Source: Desulfobacteraceae bacterium (GTDB taxonomy: Bacteria > Desulfobacterota > Desulfobacteria > Desulfobacterales > Desulfosarcinaceae). From it: DNA of 15,396 bases. A program made the translations under genes and the position numbers. Positions 1 through 8,404 of the stretch are shown here, piece after piece; position 1 is the stretch's first letter, and every line of letters starts with the position of its first letter. Where the stretch lies: the NCBI GenBank assembly GCA_027025615.1, contig JALVQM010000221.1:1-15396 (forward strand). The letters are read 5' to 3'. The notes beneath the pieces are model-generated. The model was not told the origin of the DNA and made no database searches. It saw only the letters and a list, made by a program, of their open reading frames with translations.

Positions 1-6
1 CCTCCT
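1..6 (-). promoter_or_regulatory. Shine-Dalgarno of the next ribosomal protein gene (rpsN expected)
   Basis: The first bases read on the minus strand as AGGAGG, a full anti-anti-SD match, 23 nt after the rplE stop codon. In spc operons the gene after rplE is almost always rpsN (S14), so this is very probably its ribosome binding site with the start codon just outside the window. The motif is seen directly; the identity of the gene is inferred from operon order. Confidence 0.7.
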
Positions 7-29
7 CTTGTATTGCCTTTAAGCCGCCT

Positions 30-569
30 TTATCGCCTGAAGGGCATTCCCATAAGCCTGAGCAGCTCGCGTCCTTCTTCATCTGTTTTGGCGCTAGTAA
101 CAATACTAATATTCATGCCTTTGATTTTATCTATTTTATCATAGTCGATCTCAGGAAATATAATATGTTCCTTTATTCCCAGAGAATAATTTCCTGCTCC
201 ATCAAAAGCCTTGGGTGAAACGCCACGAAAGTCACGAACACGCGGCAGGGCAATATTCACCAGCTTTTGATAAAAATCATACATACGTCTACGTCTCAAT
301 GTAACCATACATCCTATAGGCATCCCCGCCCTTAGCTTGAATGCGGCTATGGACTTTTTAGCCCGGGTTACAACCGGCTTCTGGCCGGCAATAGCCATCA
401 ATTCTTCCGCAGCCCCATCAAGAACCTTTATATTCTGAATCGCCTCGCCTAATCCCATGTTGAGGACTATTTTCTTCAGGCGAGGGATCTGCATATTGTT
501 CTTGTACCCGAATTTTTCCTTGAGCTTCGGGGCGACCTGCTCTTCGTAAAAAGTATTAAGATTTGACAT
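30..569 (-). CDS. rplE: 50S ribosomal protein L5
   Basis: L5 binds 5S rRNA and helps form the central protuberance of the large subunit, where it contacts S13 and the P-site tRNA. The 179-residue product matches the usual family length. It shows the typical N-terminus ([20 protein letters not shown]), the [10 protein letters not shown] segment, the [15 protein letters not shown] stretch and the [13 protein letters not shown] region. I chose the ATG at 569 because GGAGG stands just upstream and because it restores the family N-terminus. An in-frame ATG at 626 would add 19 atypical residues and lies close behind the rplX stop. The gene is 37 nt downstream of rplX and clearly co-transcribed with it. 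Confidence 0.97.
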   Translation of the reverse strand: MSNLNTFYEEQVAPKLKEKFGYKNNMQIPRLKKIVLNMGLGEAIQNIKVLDGAAEELMAIAGQKPVVTRAKKSIAAFKLRAGMPIGCMVTLRRRRMYDFYQKLVNIALPRVRDFRGVSPKAFDGAGNYSLGIKEHIIFPEIDYDKIDKIKGMNISIVTSAKTDEEGRELLRLMGMPFRR

Positions 570-606
570 TCCAATCCTCCGGAGTCCACGTATATTAACG
601 CGCTCC

Positions 607-936
607 CTAGGCGTCGATAATTTCATTACATTTGCGGCAAATTCTCACCTTTTTCCCATCATCAAGGATTTTCTTCTTGACCCTGATGGGAGCAACGCAT
701 TTATCACACATCAGCATTACATTAGACCAATGAATCGGAGCTTCGCTCTCAATGATTCCACCTTGCCGGTTTTGCATATCTGGACGGGTATGACGTTTTA
801 CTATATTAATATTTTCGACCAGTACCCTCTGCTTCTTTCTATCCACTTTTATGATCTTGCCGACCTTGCCTTTATCTTTCCCGGCTATTACTTTGACTTT
901 GTCGTCCTTTTTAAGATGGCATTTATATCGCATCAT
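607..936 (-). CDS. rplX: 50S ribosomal protein L24
   Basis: L24 is an assembly-initiating protein that binds 23S rRNA domain I near the exit tunnel. The 109-residue product has the KOW motif near the N-terminus ([18 protein letters not shown]) followed by the family's IVKRHTRP and [17 protein letters not shown] segments. The C-terminus carries two CxxC pairs (CDKC and CRKC), so this is the zinc-ribbon (C+) form of L24. Two adjacent ATG codons lie at 936 and 933; a GGAG about 9 nt upstream fits the first. A TTG extension to 951 is rejected because it would include that SD. The gene sits 24 nt after rplN. Confidence 0.96.
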   Translation of the reverse strand: MMRYKCHLKKDDKVKVIAGKDKGKVGKIIKVDRKKQRVLVENINIVKRHTRPDMQNRQGGIIESEAPIHWSNVMLMCDKCVAPIRVKKKILDDGKKVRICRKCNEIIDA

Positions 937-960
937 GGGACTTTGCTCCAAAATTTCAGA

Positions 961-1329
961 TTATAATACCTCGGGTGCCAGCGATACGATCTTCATAAAA
1001 CGCTTGGCACGCAGCTCACGGGCAACCGGCCCGAAAATGCGCGTCCCCAATGGTTCGCGCTGGTTATTGATCAACACCGCACTGTTATCATCAAAACGAA
1101 TATATGATCCGTCAGGTCTGCGAATCTCTTTTTTGGTTCTCACAACTACAGCCTTATGCACATCGCCTTTTTTAACCTTGGCGTTGGGGATGGCATCTTT
1201 CACCGAGACTACGATAACATCTCCGATGCTGGCGTACCTACGCCTGGATCCTCCCAGGACTTTAATGCAGTATAGAACACGAGCACCTGAATTGTCGGCT
1301 ACGGTTAATCTGGTTTCTGCCTGAATCAT
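961..1329 (-). CDS. rplN: 50S ribosomal protein L14
   Basis: L14 lies at the subunit interface of the large subunit, next to L19, and takes part in bridges to the 30S. The 122-residue product is full length and near-canonical: [19 protein letters not shown] at the start, then the [21 protein letters not shown] core and the [15 protein letters not shown] motif near the end. An AAAAGGA element about 10 nt upstream of the ATG can serve as ribosome binding site. It is 21 nt downstream of rpsQ in the usual rpsQ-rplN-rplX-rplE order. Confidence 0.98.
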   Translation of the reverse strand: MIQAETRLTVADNSGARVLYCIKVLGGSRRRYASIGDVIVVSVKDAIPNAKVKKGDVHKAVVVRTKKEIRRPDGSYIRFDDNSAVLINNQREPLGTRIFGPVARELRAKRFMKIVSLAPEVL

Positions 1330-1350
1330 TTTTCAAAAATCCTTTTAGTG

Positions 1351-1617
1351 CTAGAGGGCTTTTTCTACGATCTCGCTTACCCGCCATCGCTTGGTTTTAC
1401 TCAAAGGTCGTGACTCAGTTATCAACACTTTATCACCTATGTTACATGCATTGTCTTTGTCATGAGCGATGAATTTGTTGCGGCGCCGGATATACTTTTT
1501 GTATAGAGGATGTTTAACCAGGCGCTCAACCTGAACCACAACGGTCTTATCCATCTTGTTACTTACTATAGTACCGATAACCTGTCTTTTGATGCCACTT
1601 TTTTTCATAGCCGCCAT
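1351..1617 (-). CDS. rpsQ: 30S ribosomal protein S17
   Basis: S17 is a primary 16S rRNA binder of the 5' domain, with an OB-fold. The 88-residue product shows [32 protein letters not shown], and the C-terminal motif [19 protein letters not shown]. Its ATG overlaps the rpmC stop by one base (TAATG), which suggests translational coupling. A second in-frame ATG three codons on (at 1608) is also possible; neither has a strong SD, so the choice between them is open. Confidence 0.96.
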   Translation of the reverse strand: MAAMKKSGIKRQVIGTIVSNKMDKTVVVQVERLVKHPLYKKYIRRRNKFIAHDKDNACNIGDKVLITESRPLSKTKRWRVSEIVEKAL

Positions 1618-1826
1618 TACTCACTAATCGGTGTTTTGTTTAGCTCAACTTCCTTGAGGACAGTTTTGAGCCTGGCTATATCCCTTCGGGTTTGCTTTAT
1701 CCTGCTGGTATTCTCCAGTTGCCCGACACCATGCTGAAAGCGCAAATTGAACAACTCCTGCTGCAATTCGACTACTTTCTGCTTTATGTCTTCAGGGGTT
1801 AATTCTCTTATTTCACTTGCCTTCAT
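1617..1826 (-). CDS. rpmC: 50S ribosomal protein L29
   Basis: L29 is a small two-helix protein at the polypeptide exit tunnel next to L23. The 69-residue product is entirely helical in character and keeps the family pattern: [18 protein letters not shown], then [20 protein letters not shown] and the [11 protein letters not shown] ending. Its ATG overlaps the rplP stop (TGATG), and AGGAG lies about 9 nt upstream. The one-base overlaps on both sides link rplP, rpmC and rpsQ as a translationally coupled trio. Confidence 0.97.
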   Translation of the reverse strand: MKASEIRELTPEDIKQKVVELQQELFNLRFQHGVGQLENTSRIKQTRRDIARLKTVLKEVELNKTPISE

Positions 1827-2239
1827 CAGTTGTCGCTCCTCTCAACAAATTTAGTTTTTACCGGCAACTTGTGAGAAGCAAGACGGAGCGCTTCTTTGGC
1901 CATTTCTTTTGAAACGCCGGACATCTCGTATAAAATTCGTCCTGGCTTGATTACCGCCACCCAGCCCTCCGGTGAGCCCTTGCCTTTACCCATGCGCACC
2001 TCGGCCGGTTTCTTGGTAATCGGCTTATCCGGGAAAATACGTATCCATATCTTCCCGCCTCTTTTAACATGACGTGTCATCGCAATTCGTGCAGCTTCTA
2101 TTTGTTTAGCGGTAATCCAGCCGCAATCGGTTGCTTGTAGTCCAAATTCACCGAAATTCAAATTGCATCCCCGGCGGGCCACGCCCCTCATTTTGCCTTT
2201 TTGGCGTTTACGATATTTTACTTTTTTCGGGCTCAGCAT
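1826..2239 (-). CDS. rplP: 50S ribosomal protein L16
   Basis: L16 sits close to the A-site tRNA and the peptidyl transferase centre and is among the most conserved large-subunit proteins. The 137-residue product is full length: [17 protein letters not shown] at the start, [13 protein letters not shown], the [20 protein letters not shown] core and the [20 protein letters not shown] motif. An AGGAG stands about 10 nt before the ATG. The gap to the upstream rpsC is 114 nt, the widest inside the array; I see no ORF or convincing terminator in it. Confidence 0.98.
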   Translation of the reverse strand: MLSPKKVKYRKRQKGKMRGVARRGCNLNFGEFGLQATDCGWITAKQIEAARIAMTRHVKRGGKIWIRIFPDKPITKKPAEVRMGKGKGSPEGWVAVIKPGRILYEMSGVSKEMAKEALRLASHKLPVKTKFVERSDN

Positions 2240-2353
2240 GGCATTAAATCTCCTGCTTCCATACTTTAATTCTGCATGGCTTCCGGCGCGCTATTCCGTT
2301 TCCACTCAACTCTTTTAAACTGCTGTATTCTCCCGCCGGGGGCCTTTTTATCA

Positions 2354-3004
2354 TTATCTTCCTATTTCGCTTTTTTCCTTTTTCAAAATCTCGCCTTTGA
2401 AAATAAAAACCTTAACCCCGATCACACCGTATGTTGTCTTTGCTTCGGTAAAACCGTAATCAATGTCGGCCCGCAAGGTATGCAAGGGTACTCTTCCCTC
2501 ACGATACCATTCTGTTCGGGCCATCTCTGCACCACCTAGTCTGCCCGAGCAAATAATTTTTATACCCTGGGCACCGAACCTCAAGGCCGATGACACCCCA
2601 CGTTTCATTGCCCTTCGAAAGGCAACCCGACGTTCAATCTGGAGAGCCACATTTTCAGCTACCAGCTGTGCGTCAATTTCCGGCTTACGTACTTCCTGTA
2701 TGTCGATCAGAACTTCATGACTTACCATCTTCTCAAGTTCTGTTCTTAATTTTTCAATCTCGACACCCTTTTTGCCAATTACAATACCAGGCCGGGCGGT
2801 AAAGATTCTCAGCCGTATTCTTTTGGCTGATCTTTCTATTTCAATCCTTGAAATTCCGGCGTGAAAAAGTTTCTTCTTGATAAATTGGCGGATCTTGTAA
2901 TCTTCAAAAATATAGTCCGCATATTTTTTATCAGAATACCACCGGGACTCCCAAGTTTTGACAATCCCTAATCTCAAACCAATCGGGTTGACTTTCTGGC
3001 CCAA
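2354..3004 (-). CDS. rpsC: 30S ribosomal protein S3 (TTG start)
   Basis: S3 lies at the mRNA entry channel of the small subunit and contributes to mRNA unwinding. The 216-residue product has the invariant N-terminus [13 protein letters not shown], the KH type II domain with the GxxG loop (VIGKKG, around residues 75-80), and the C-terminal [20 protein letters not shown] and [20 protein letters not shown] motifs. The codon at the family start position is TTG, not ATG. It is preceded by AGGAGG with a 7-nt spacer, so translation should still be efficient. There is no upstream in-frame ATG that would keep the family N-terminus. The gene is 15 nt after rplV. Confidence 0.97.
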   Translation of the reverse strand: MGQKVNPIGLRLGIVKTWESRWYSDKKYADYIFEDYKIRQFIKKKLFHAGISRIEIERSAKRIRLRIFTARPGIVIGKKGVEIEKLRTELEKMVSHEVLIDIQEVRKPEIDAQLVAENVALQIERRVAFRRAMKRGVSSALRFGAQGIKIICSGRLGGAEMARTEWYREGRVPLHTLRADIDYGFTEAKTTYGVIGVKVFIFKGEILKKEKSEIGR

Positions 3005-3019
3005 ACTGTTTCCTCCTTT

Positions 3020-3358
3020 TTAGACCGATTCTTCTGCCAGAACGACGGTAATGTGACTGGTCCTTTTCAAAATCCTGGTCCCACGGCCTCTGGCTCGGGC
3101 CCGGTAACGCTTGAGCATTGGACCACGATCTACAATAAGATTCTTGACTACCAGCAGATCAACATCCAGATTCATGTTATGATCGGCATTGGCTGCAGCT
3201 GACCGTATTGTCTTCTCAATTATGCCGGCGGCCTTCTGGGGCATAAAGTTCAGAATCTGTATGGCTTTTTCCACCGGTTTACCTTTGACGGCTTCAGTCA
3301 ACATCCGTATTTTCTGCGGCGAAATTCGCACGTACTTTGTTACGGCTTTAACCTCCAT
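3020..3358 (-). CDS. rplV: 50S ribosomal protein L22
   Basis: L22 lines the nascent peptide exit tunnel; its long beta-hairpin forms, with L4, the tunnel constriction. The 112-residue product shows [43 protein letters not shown] and the hairpin sequence [19 protein letters not shown]. The hairpin appears intact, with no macrolide-type insertion or deletion obvious by eye. A GGGGAG lies about 9 nt upstream of the ATG. It is flanked by rpsS (26 nt upstream) and rpsC, as in the standard S10 operon. Confidence 0.97.
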   Translation of the reverse strand: MEVKAVTKYVRISPQKIRMLTEAVKGKPVEKAIQILNFMPQKAAGIIEKTIRSAAANADHNMNLDVDLLVVKNLIVDRGPMLKRYRARARGRGTRILKRTSHITVVLAEESV

Positions 3359-3384
3359 TGGTTCTCGCTCCCCTTACCTTGCGG

Positions 3385-3663
3385 TTACTTTCTTTTAGAT
3401 TTCTTATCAGCGGCGTGACCATAATATGTGCGCGTCGGTGAAAACTCGCCAAGTTTATGGCCGACCATGTTTTCGGTAACGAAAACCGGAATAAACTTTC
3501 TGCCATTATGTACTGCCAAAGTAAGACCAACCATCTCAGGAATTATGGTCGACCTGCGTGACCAGGTTTTTATTACCCGGGTGCTGCGTGTTTCCTGTGC
3601 CGCCAGAACCTTTTTCATCAGCTTCACATCGATATAAGGTCCCTTTTTCAACGAACGTGGCAT
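3385..3663 (-). CDS. rpsS: 30S ribosomal protein S19
   Basis: S19 forms a complex with S13 at the head of the small subunit. The 92-residue product is canonical: [19 protein letters not shown], the [20 protein letters not shown] core, the [20 protein letters not shown] motif and the [15 protein letters not shown] tail. A strong AGGAGG SD lies 4 nt ahead of the ATG. The alternative reading frame within 3348-3530 is only a shadow. Confidence 0.98.
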   Translation of the reverse strand: MPRSLKKGPYIDVKLMKKVLAAQETRSTRVIKTWSRRSTIIPEMVGLTLAVHNGRKFIPVFVTENMVGHKLGEFSPTRTYYGHAADKKSKRK

Positions 3664-3740
3664 ACCGCCTCCTGCAATAACCTTTTCACTACTATTGTGG
3701 ATCCGGGTTTATATTTTATCCCGTGTTTGACAATTTCCTG

Positions 3741-4568
3741 TTATTTCTTGTATCGCCGTTTGACTATATATTTGTCAGTCAGCTTATTTTTACGGGTTCT
3801 ATAACCTTTGGTAGGCCATCCCCATGGCGAACACGGGTGACGGCCGCCGGAAGAACGGCCCTCACCGCCCCCCATGGGATGGTCGACCGGATTCATTGCT
3901 ACACCACGGACCTTGGGTCTGCGGCCGAGCCATCTTGTGCGACCGGCCTTGCCCATTGAAAGGTTCTCGTGATTTACATTTCCCAGCTGGCCGACAGTAG
4001 CCTTACAACGTAGCAGCACCATCCTCACTTCCCCTGAGGGAAGCTTTATCAGGGCATACCTGTCTTCCTTGGCCATAAGCTGAGCATATGTGCCGGCACT
4101 GCGAACTATCTGTCCACCCTTTCCAAGCTTTAACTCTATATTATGGATGTGGGTGCCCAAGGGAATATTTGACAGCGGTAAAGCATTGCCTGGCTTAATA
4201 TCAGCATCCGGACCGGACATTACGCTATCGCCGACTTTCAGATTAACAGGGGCAAGAATGTAACGCTTTTCTCCATCAGCGTAGTGCAGCAATGCAATTC
4301 TGGCGCTCCGATTGGGATCATATTCAATTGAGGCTACCTTGGCCGGAATACCGTCTTTATCGCGCTTGAAATCAATTATGCGATAGTATCGCTTATGGCC
4401 TCCACCTCTCCGCCGGGAGGTAATTCTCCCCCTGTTGTTTCTTCCGCCGCTTTTTTTCAAAATCTTTATTAAGCTTTTCTCCGGCTCCGTATTGGTAATT
4501 TCCTCAAAACCGGAGTATGTCTGGAACCGACGGCCGGGTGAAGTCGGATTAACTCTTTTTACTGCCAT
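3741..4568 (-). CDS. rplB: 50S ribosomal protein L2
   Basis: L2 is needed for subunit association and for peptidyl transferase activity. The 275-residue product is full length with both parts visible: the N-terminal OB-like half ([36 protein letters not shown]) and the C-terminal SH3-like half. The latter carries the functionally important segment [20 protein letters not shown] with its conserved histidine, close to residue 230. A GGGAG precedes the ATG. It follows rplW by 68 nt and precedes rpsS by 77 nt. Confidence 0.98.
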   Translation of the reverse strand: MAVKRVNPTSPGRRFQTYSGFEEITNTEPEKSLIKILKKSGGRNNRGRITSRRRGGGHKRYYRIIDFKRDKDGIPAKVASIEYDPNRSARIALLHYADGEKRYILAPVNLKVGDSVMSGPDADIKPGNALPLSNIPLGTHIHNIELKLGKGGQIVRSAGTYAQLMAKEDRYALIKLPSGEVRMVLLRCKATVGQLGNVNHENLSMGKAGRTRWLGRRPKVRGVAMNPVDHPMGGGEGRSSGGRHPCSPWGWPTKGYRTRKNKLTDKYIVKRRYKK

Positions 4569-4636
4569 GATTAAACTCCCAATCTATATCCGCTAACAGG
4601 CTGCAATCAAACTCGGCCTATATCATTTTCAATCTG

Positions 4637-4924
4637 CTAGGCACCTTCAAAAAAATCAATCTTTTCCCCTGGTACCAAAGTTACAATCGCTTTTTTCCAG
4701 TTTTTCCTCTGGCCTAGAATTCTTCCACGACGCTTGATTTTGCCTTTCATGTTCATCGTCCGTGTGGAAAGGACTTTGACGCCAAAGATTTGCTCTATCG
4801 CGCGTTGGATCTCAATCCTGTTGGCCCTTGGATCAACCTCAAAACTGACTTGGTTGTATTGTTCTTTCTGGATGGTCGTTTTTTCCGTCAACAGAGGCCT
4901 TTTAATAATATCGTATTGAATCAT
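4637..4924 (-). CDS. rplW: 50S ribosomal protein L23
   Basis: L23 is located at the tunnel exit and is the docking site for trigger factor and SRP. The 95-residue product shows the family features: [12 protein letters not shown] near the N-terminus, the [20 protein letters not shown] segment, and a C-terminal [24 protein letters not shown] basic loop. Its ATG overlaps the rplD stop by four bases (ATGA), so the two are probably translationally coupled; GGGAGG lies just upstream within rplD. Confidence 0.97.
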   Translation of the reverse strand: MIQYDIIKRPLLTEKTTIQKEQYNQVSFEVDPRANRIEIQRAIEQIFGVKVLSTRTMNMKGKIKRRGRILGQRKNWKKAIVTLVPGEKIDFFEGA

Positions 4925-5544
4925 TGTAACAGCCTCCCTTCAAGTCCCTTGACGACAGGTTCAACCAAAACGAGTTTTTTGTACTTCAGGACATCGTAAA
5001 CATTTAGTCCTTCCTGCCGCATAACTTTTACTCCACGAACATTTCTTGAAGACAACTCTAATTTCTCATTTTTTTCTTCTGTGACAATTAGAGCGTTTTC
5101 AACGCCAATCTTTGCAATTGCTTCAACAAAATCCCTGGTTTTTACTTTTTCCAGCTCAAATTTGTCCAAAACAACCAGTTCTTTGCCGGCCAATTTACTG
5201 CTCAAGGCCATTTTAAGCGCCAATCTTCTCACCTTTTTGGGCACCTTCTTTTCAAACGAACGTGGAGATGGCCCGAAAACGACTCCCCCACCTCTAAGCA
5301 AGGGAGACTTGATATCACCCTTGCGGGCTCTTCCTGTACCTTTTTGGCGATAGAGCTTACGCGTGCTGCCGCGTACATCCGATCTTCTCTTCACCGACGC
5401 AGTGCCTGTCCTTTTTGAGGCCATCTGGGCTGTCACCACTTGATGCATTACTTCCGGTTTTACGTCGATATCAAAAATCGCATCAGGCAACTCTGTTTCA
5501 GATACCTTATCTCCGTTTATATTTATAACGTCTACTGTTGCCAT
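4921..5544 (-). CDS. rplD: 50S ribosomal protein L4
   Basis: L4 is a tunnel protein; in gammaproteobacteria it also represses the S10 operon through its mRNA leader. The 207-residue product is the usual size. The extended loop that reaches into the tunnel is clear ([20 protein letters not shown] followed by [12 protein letters not shown], residues about 60-95). I chose the ATG at 5544 because GAGGA lies just upstream and [14 protein letters not shown] is the family start. An ATG at 5586 would add 14 unconserved residues. No E. coli-type S10 leader for L4 autoregulation is possible here, because tuf ends 13 nt before rpsJ. Confidence 0.95.
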   Translation of the reverse strand: MATVDVININGDKVSETELPDAIFDIDVKPEVMHQVVTAQMASKRTGTASVKRRSDVRGSTRKLYRQKGTGRARKGDIKSPLLRGGGVVFGPSPRSFEKKVPKKVRRLALKMALSSKLAGKELVVLDKFELEKVKTRDFVEAIAKIGVENALIVTEEKNEKLELSSRNVRGVKVMRQEGLNVYDVLKYKKLVLVEPVVKGLEGRLLQ

Positions 5545-5636
5545 TTCTTCCTCATCCAGGCCATTGGCTTTATGCGGCATTAACAAACCAAACTTACCCT
5601 TTATTACCTGCTATTTAAGCTGCCGGCTAAACAAGC

Positions 5637-6269
5637 CTATTTGGCAAATTTTATCTTTTTAATTGTAATCAGACCGGAACGGTATCCTGGCACCGCTCCC
5701 TTAAGCATGATCAGATTTTCCTCCGGCCTGATATCTATAACTTCCAAATTACGTACTGTCTTCCGTGCTGCACCGTATCTTCCCGGCAGCTTCTTACCCT
5801 TTATAACTTTAGCCGGGTAAGCACTACACCCGATAGATCCCGGAATCCTATGCGATTTACTTCCATGAGTTTTACGGCCACCGCTAAAACCATGTCTTTT
5901 CATTACACCAGAAAAGCCTCTACCTTTAGTTGTGCCCACCACATCAACTTTTTCTCCGACCTTGAAAATTTCAGGCCCCAATATCTGCCCCAACGAAAAA
6001 GCTCCGGGATCTTCGACAGCAACCTCTCTCAGATAGGCAAAGCCCACACTACCGCTCTTTTTAAAATGCCCCTGCAACGGCTTATTGACCCTTGCCTTCT
6101 TCTTTTCTTCAAACCCGATCTGCAAGGCATTATAGCCATCTTTATCCTGGGTCTTGATCTGGGTAATCACACACGGTCCGGCTTGAATCACTGTGACTGG
6201 AATATACCTGCCGTCAGGCGTGAAAATGCCAGTCATTCCAAGTTTTTTACCGATCAGTCCTTTACTCAT
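5637..6269 (-). CDS. rplC: 50S ribosomal protein L3
   Basis: L3 is an early assembly protein whose long loop reaches the peptidyl transferase centre. The 210-residue product starts with GLIGKKLGMTGIFTPDGRYI and carries the loop sequence VVGTTKGRGFSGVMKRHGFS followed by GGRKTHGSKSHRIPGSIG, which holds the glutamine/histidine-rich tip of the family. It ends with the usual GLITIKKIKF-like strand. AGGGA lies about 10 nt ahead of the ATG. It is separated from rpsJ by 18 nt and from rplD by 92 nt. Confidence 0.97.
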   Translation of the reverse strand: MSKGLIGKKLGMTGIFTPDGRYIPVTVIQAGPCVITQIKTQDKDGYNALQIGFEEKKKARVNKPLQGHFKKSGSVGFAYLREVAVEDPGAFSLGQILGPEIFKVGEKVDVVGTTKGRGFSGVMKRHGFSGGRKTHGSKSHRIPGSIGCSAYPAKVIKGKKLPGRYGAARKTVRNLEVIDIRPEENLIMLKGAVPGYRSGLITIKKIKFAK

Positions 6270-6287
6270 AGCTCAACAATCCCTGTG

Positions 6288-6599
6288 CTACAATTTTATC
6301 TCTACATCCACGCCCGGAGAAAGATCCAGCTTCATCAAGGCGTCCACAGTCTGCTGGGTCGGCTCAAGAATATCCAACAACCTCTTGTGAGTGCGCATTT
6401 CAAATTGCTCACGTGATTTTTTGTCTATATGGGGTGAGCGCAACACACAAAACTTGTTTATTCTTGTCGGCAATGGGATCGGACCTACTACTTTTGCTCC
6501 AGTCTTCCTGGCGGTATCCAGAATATCAGCAGCACTTTGATCCAGCAATTTATGATCATAAGCTTTAAGCCGTATTCGTATCTTGGCATTCATTATCAT
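6288..6599 (-). CDS. rpsJ: 30S ribosomal protein S10
   Basis: S10 is a head protein of the small subunit and, as NusE, pairs with NusB on boxA RNA during antitermination. The 103-residue product has [20 protein letters not shown], the [20 protein letters not shown] loop and the [16 protein letters not shown] segment. The ATG at 6599 is favoured by a GAGAG 8 nt upstream; an ATG two codons later (6593) would give the more usual length of 101. It begins only 13 nt after the tuf stop, so the two share a transcript. The boxA-like motifs upstream of the tRNA cluster give this link possible regulatory interest. Confidence 0.97.
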   Translation of the reverse strand: MIMNAKIRIRLKAYDHKLLDQSAADILDTARKTGAKVVGPIPLPTRINKFCVLRSPHIDKKSREQFEMRTHKRLLDILEPTQQTVDALMKLDLSPGVDVEIKL

Positions 6600-6612
6600 G
6601 GCTTTGTCTCTC

Positions 6613-7806
6613 TTATTCGATGATTTCGCTCACCACACCGGCACCGACCGTACGGCCGCCTTCGCGAATCGCAAAGCGCAGCTCCTTTTCCATGGCGATC
6701 GGCGTGATCAACTCTGCCTCTATGGCTACGTTGTCCCCGGGCATTACCATCTCTACACCCTCGGGCAATGTCAAAACACCTGTCACATCAGTGGTCCTAA
6801 AATAAAACTGCGGACGATATCCACTGAAAAACGGCGTGTGACGTCCACCCTCTTCCTTGCTCAGTATGTAACACTCAGCCTTGAACTTGGTGTGCGGCGT
6901 TATCGTGCCCGGCTCCGCTACTACCTGACCACGCTCTACCTCGTCACGCTTGGTCCCTCGCAACAATACCCCTATGTTGTCACCTGCCTGACCCTCGTCC
7001 AATAGCTTGCGAAACATCTCTACTCCAGTGCACACCGTCTTGAGCGTCGGCCGTATCCCTACTATCTCTACGTTGTCACCTACACGGATGATACCTCGCT
7101 CCACACGACCCGTTACCACCGTCCCCCGACCGGATATGCTGAAAACATCCTCAATCGGCATCAAAAACGGCTTGTCTATGTCTCGCTGAGGCTCCGGAAT
7201 ATACTCGTCAATCGCGTCCATCAACTCAAATATGCACTTGGCTTCCTCACTGTTGGGATCGTCACTCTCAAGCGCCTTCAACGCACTGCCTCGAATAATC
7301 GGCGTGTCGTCACCAGGAAACTCATACTTGTCCAACAGCTCACGCAACTCCAGCTCTACCAGCTCTATCAGCTCCTCGTCGTCTACCATGTCGCACTTGT
7401 TCAAAAATACAACTATCCGCGGCACTCCCACCTGACGCGCCAACAATATGTGCTCACGTGTCTGCGGCATCGGACCATCATCGGCTCCTACAACCAATAT
7501 GGCTCCGTCCATCTGCGCCGCTCCCGTAATCATGTTCTTGATATAGTCCGCATGCCCAGGACAGTCCACATGCGCATAATGTCGCTTGGCCGTCTCATAC
7601 TCAACATGTGCCGTGGCTATCGTTATACCACGCTCCTTCTCCTCCGGAGCCTTGTCTATCTGATCAAACGGAATAAAATCCGCCATCCCCTTCAAACCCA
7701 TATGCTTCGTGATCGCCGCCGTCAATGTCGTCTTGCCATGATCTATGTGTCCAATCGTCCCTACATTCACATGCGGCTTCTTACGCTCAAACTTTTCCTT
7801 CGCCAT
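6613..7806 (-). CDS. tuf: translation elongation factor Tu
   Basis: EF-Tu is the GTPase that carries aminoacyl-tRNA to the ribosomal A site. The 397-residue product is full length. The P-loop GHIDHGKT is at residues 19-26, the switch II DCPGH at 81-85, and NKCD (guanine specificity) at 136-139; domains 2 and 3 follow from about residue 210. A GGGAGGA lies 6-8 nt before the ATG. It is preceded by four tRNA genes, as for E. coli tufB, but followed by rpsJ, as for a tufA-S10 junction. Its codon use differs from the ribosomal genes beside it: lysine is AAG almost throughout, GAG is preferred over GAA, and ATA, GTA and TTG are common. The last 100 nt (about 6613-6712) shift to ATC, GTG, GCC and CGC. 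Confidence 0.99.
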   Translation of the reverse strand: MAKEKFERKKPHVNVGTIGHIDHGKTTLTAAITKHMGLKGMADFIPFDQIDKAPEEKERGITIATAHVEYETAKRHYAHVDCPGHADYIKNMITGAAQMDGAILVVGADDGPMPQTREHILLARQVGVPRIVVFLNKCDMVDDEELIELVELELRELLDKYEFPGDDTPIIRGSALKALESDDPNSEEAKCIFELMDAIDEYIPEPQRDIDKPFLMPIEDVFSISGRGTVVTGRVERGIIRVGDNVEIVGIRPTLKTVCTGVEMFRKLLDEGQAGDNIGVLLRGTKRDEVERGQVVAEPGTITPHTKFKAECYILSKEEGGRHTPFFSGYRPQFYFRTTDVTGVLTLPEGVEMVMPGDNVAIEAELITPIAMEKELRFAIREGGRTVGAGVVSEIIE

Positions 7807-7842
7807 CGCTTGTCCTCCCTAGTGTGAGAATATATTCTTTAT

Positions 7843-7910
7843 TTTCTAAGGCGGCTGCCGCATGGGCGGCGATCATGCCGCTTGCTTACGGCTTTTCATA
7901 GGCCGCAAAA
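7843..7910 (-). other. GC-rich leader with competing hairpin arms before tuf
   Basis: Between tRNA-Thr(GGU) and tuf, the minus-strand RNA contains GCGGC at 7906-7902, 7881-7877 and 7861-7857 and its complement GCCGC at 7870-7866 and 7855-7851. Several mutually exclusive 5-bp stems can form, the clearest being GCGGC-AUGAUC-GCCGC (7881-7866). No run of U follows, so this does not look like an intrinsic terminator. It could be a processing or regulatory structure separating the tRNA precursor from the tuf mRNA. The arms are seen directly; the role is inferred. Confidence 0.35.
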
Positions 7911-7917
7911 TGACAAA

Positions 7918-7994
7918 TGGAGCCCACGACCGGAATTGAACCGGTGGACCTCTTCCTTACCAAGGAAGCGCTCTACCGACTGAGCTACGTGGGC
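7918..7994 (-). tRNA. tRNA-Thr(GGU)
   Basis: A complete cloverleaf reads on the minus strand. The acceptor stem is GCCCACG/CGTGGGC with U73 and an encoded CCA. The D arm is GCTC...GAGC, the anticodon stem CTTCC/GGAAG, the anticodon GGT at 7961-7959, and the T arm ACCGG-TTCAATT-CCGGT. It decodes ACC/ACU. It is the last of four tRNAs before tuf, the position held by thrT in E. coli. Its separation from tuf is 111 nt. Confidence 0.97.
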
Positions 7995-8058
7995 TAGAAT
8001 TACAGCAGGATTTTCTATTCTGATTGTACGGCTGCCAGCGGGTCCAATAAAAAGAAAC

Positions 8059-8134
8059 TGGAGCGGGAGACGAGGCTCGAACTCGCGACATTCAGCTTGG
8101 AAGGCTGAAGCTCTACCAACTGAGCTACTCCCGC
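8059..8134 (-). tRNA. tRNA-Gly(UCC)
   Basis: The cloverleaf is complete: acceptor GCGGGAG/CTCCCGC, U73, encoded CCA, D arm GCTC/GAGC, anticodon stem around TTCAGC/GCTGAA with anticodon TCC at 8101-8099, and T arm CGAGG/CGAG-type closed on TTCGAGC. It decodes GGA/GGG. It lies about 40 nt downstream of a strong candidate promoter, so it heads a possible shorter transcript with tRNA-Thr(GGU) and tuf. Confidence 0.97.
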
Positions 8135-8181
8135 GTCTCTACCATTTTTCACAGCACACAGCGTAATATAGATATTCAGCA

Positions 8182-8210
8182 ATTCTATAAAGCTTTCCGC
8201 TGGATGTCAA
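8182..8210 (-). promoter_or_regulatory. sigma70-type promoter inside the tRNA cluster
   Basis: On the minus strand a perfect -35 TTGACA (8210-8205) is followed by a 17-bp spacer and TAGAAT (8187-8182, five of six -10 positions). The expected start is near 8175, about 40 nt before tRNA-Gly. It is the best promoter match I see in the window. It would let tRNA-Gly, tRNA-Thr(GGU), tuf and the S10 array be transcribed independently of tRNA-Thr(UGU) and tRNA-Tyr. Confidence 0.8.
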
Positions 8211-8250
8211 CAATTGCAAATCCTTGCGGTGTGTACCAGTGCCGGAAGCC

Positions 8251-8292
8251 ATGTAGTCAGAATCGATTCCGTATAACGGCAATCTCCTACAT
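8251..8292 (-). other. hairpin in the tRNA-Tyr/tRNA-Gly spacer
   Basis: In this 42-nt element the outer arms ATGTAG and CTACAT pair. Inside, GATT(G)CCGT and ACGGAATC form an eight-pair hairpin with one bulge around a TAT loop. An alternative inner palindrome, GAATCGATTC, competes. It lies 3' of tRNA-Tyr and upstream of the internal promoter. There is no T-run, so it may mark a processing site or a weak terminator of the first two tRNAs rather than a classic terminator. Confidence 0.35.
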
Positions 8293-8307
8293 TTAGCGTT
8301 TAATAAA

Positions 8308-8392
8308 TGGTGGTGGGGGGAGGATTCGAACCTCCGAAGGCTTCGCCGACAGATTTACAGTCTGTTCCCTTTGACCGCTCGGGAACCCCACC
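8308..8392 (-). tRNA. tRNA-Tyr(GUA)
   Basis: This is a class II tRNA with a long variable arm. The acceptor is GGTGGGG/CCCCACC with A73 and encoded CCA. The anticodon stem-loop is CAGACTGTAAATCTG with GTA at 8358-8356. The variable arm is roughly CGGCGAAGCCTTCG, and the T arm is GGAGG-TTCGAAT-CCTCC. It decodes UAU/UAC. Only 12 nt separate it from tRNA-Thr(UGU), so the two must be processed from one precursor. Confidence 0.97.
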
Positions 8393-8404
8393 CAAGGCAA
8401 TTTC

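Noticed and set aside
570..626. N-terminal extension of L5 from an upstream ATG
   Set aside because: The added residues do not match the family, and GGAGG directly precedes the ATG at 569.
2240..2353. Hidden gene or frameshifted extension in the 114-nt rpsC-rplP gap
   Set aside because: S3 already has its expected length and C-terminus, and neither frame of the gap gives a start with SD and a sensible product.
5545..5586. N-terminal extension of L4 from an upstream ATG
   Set aside because: The family N-terminus and a GAGGA SD point to the ATG at 5544.
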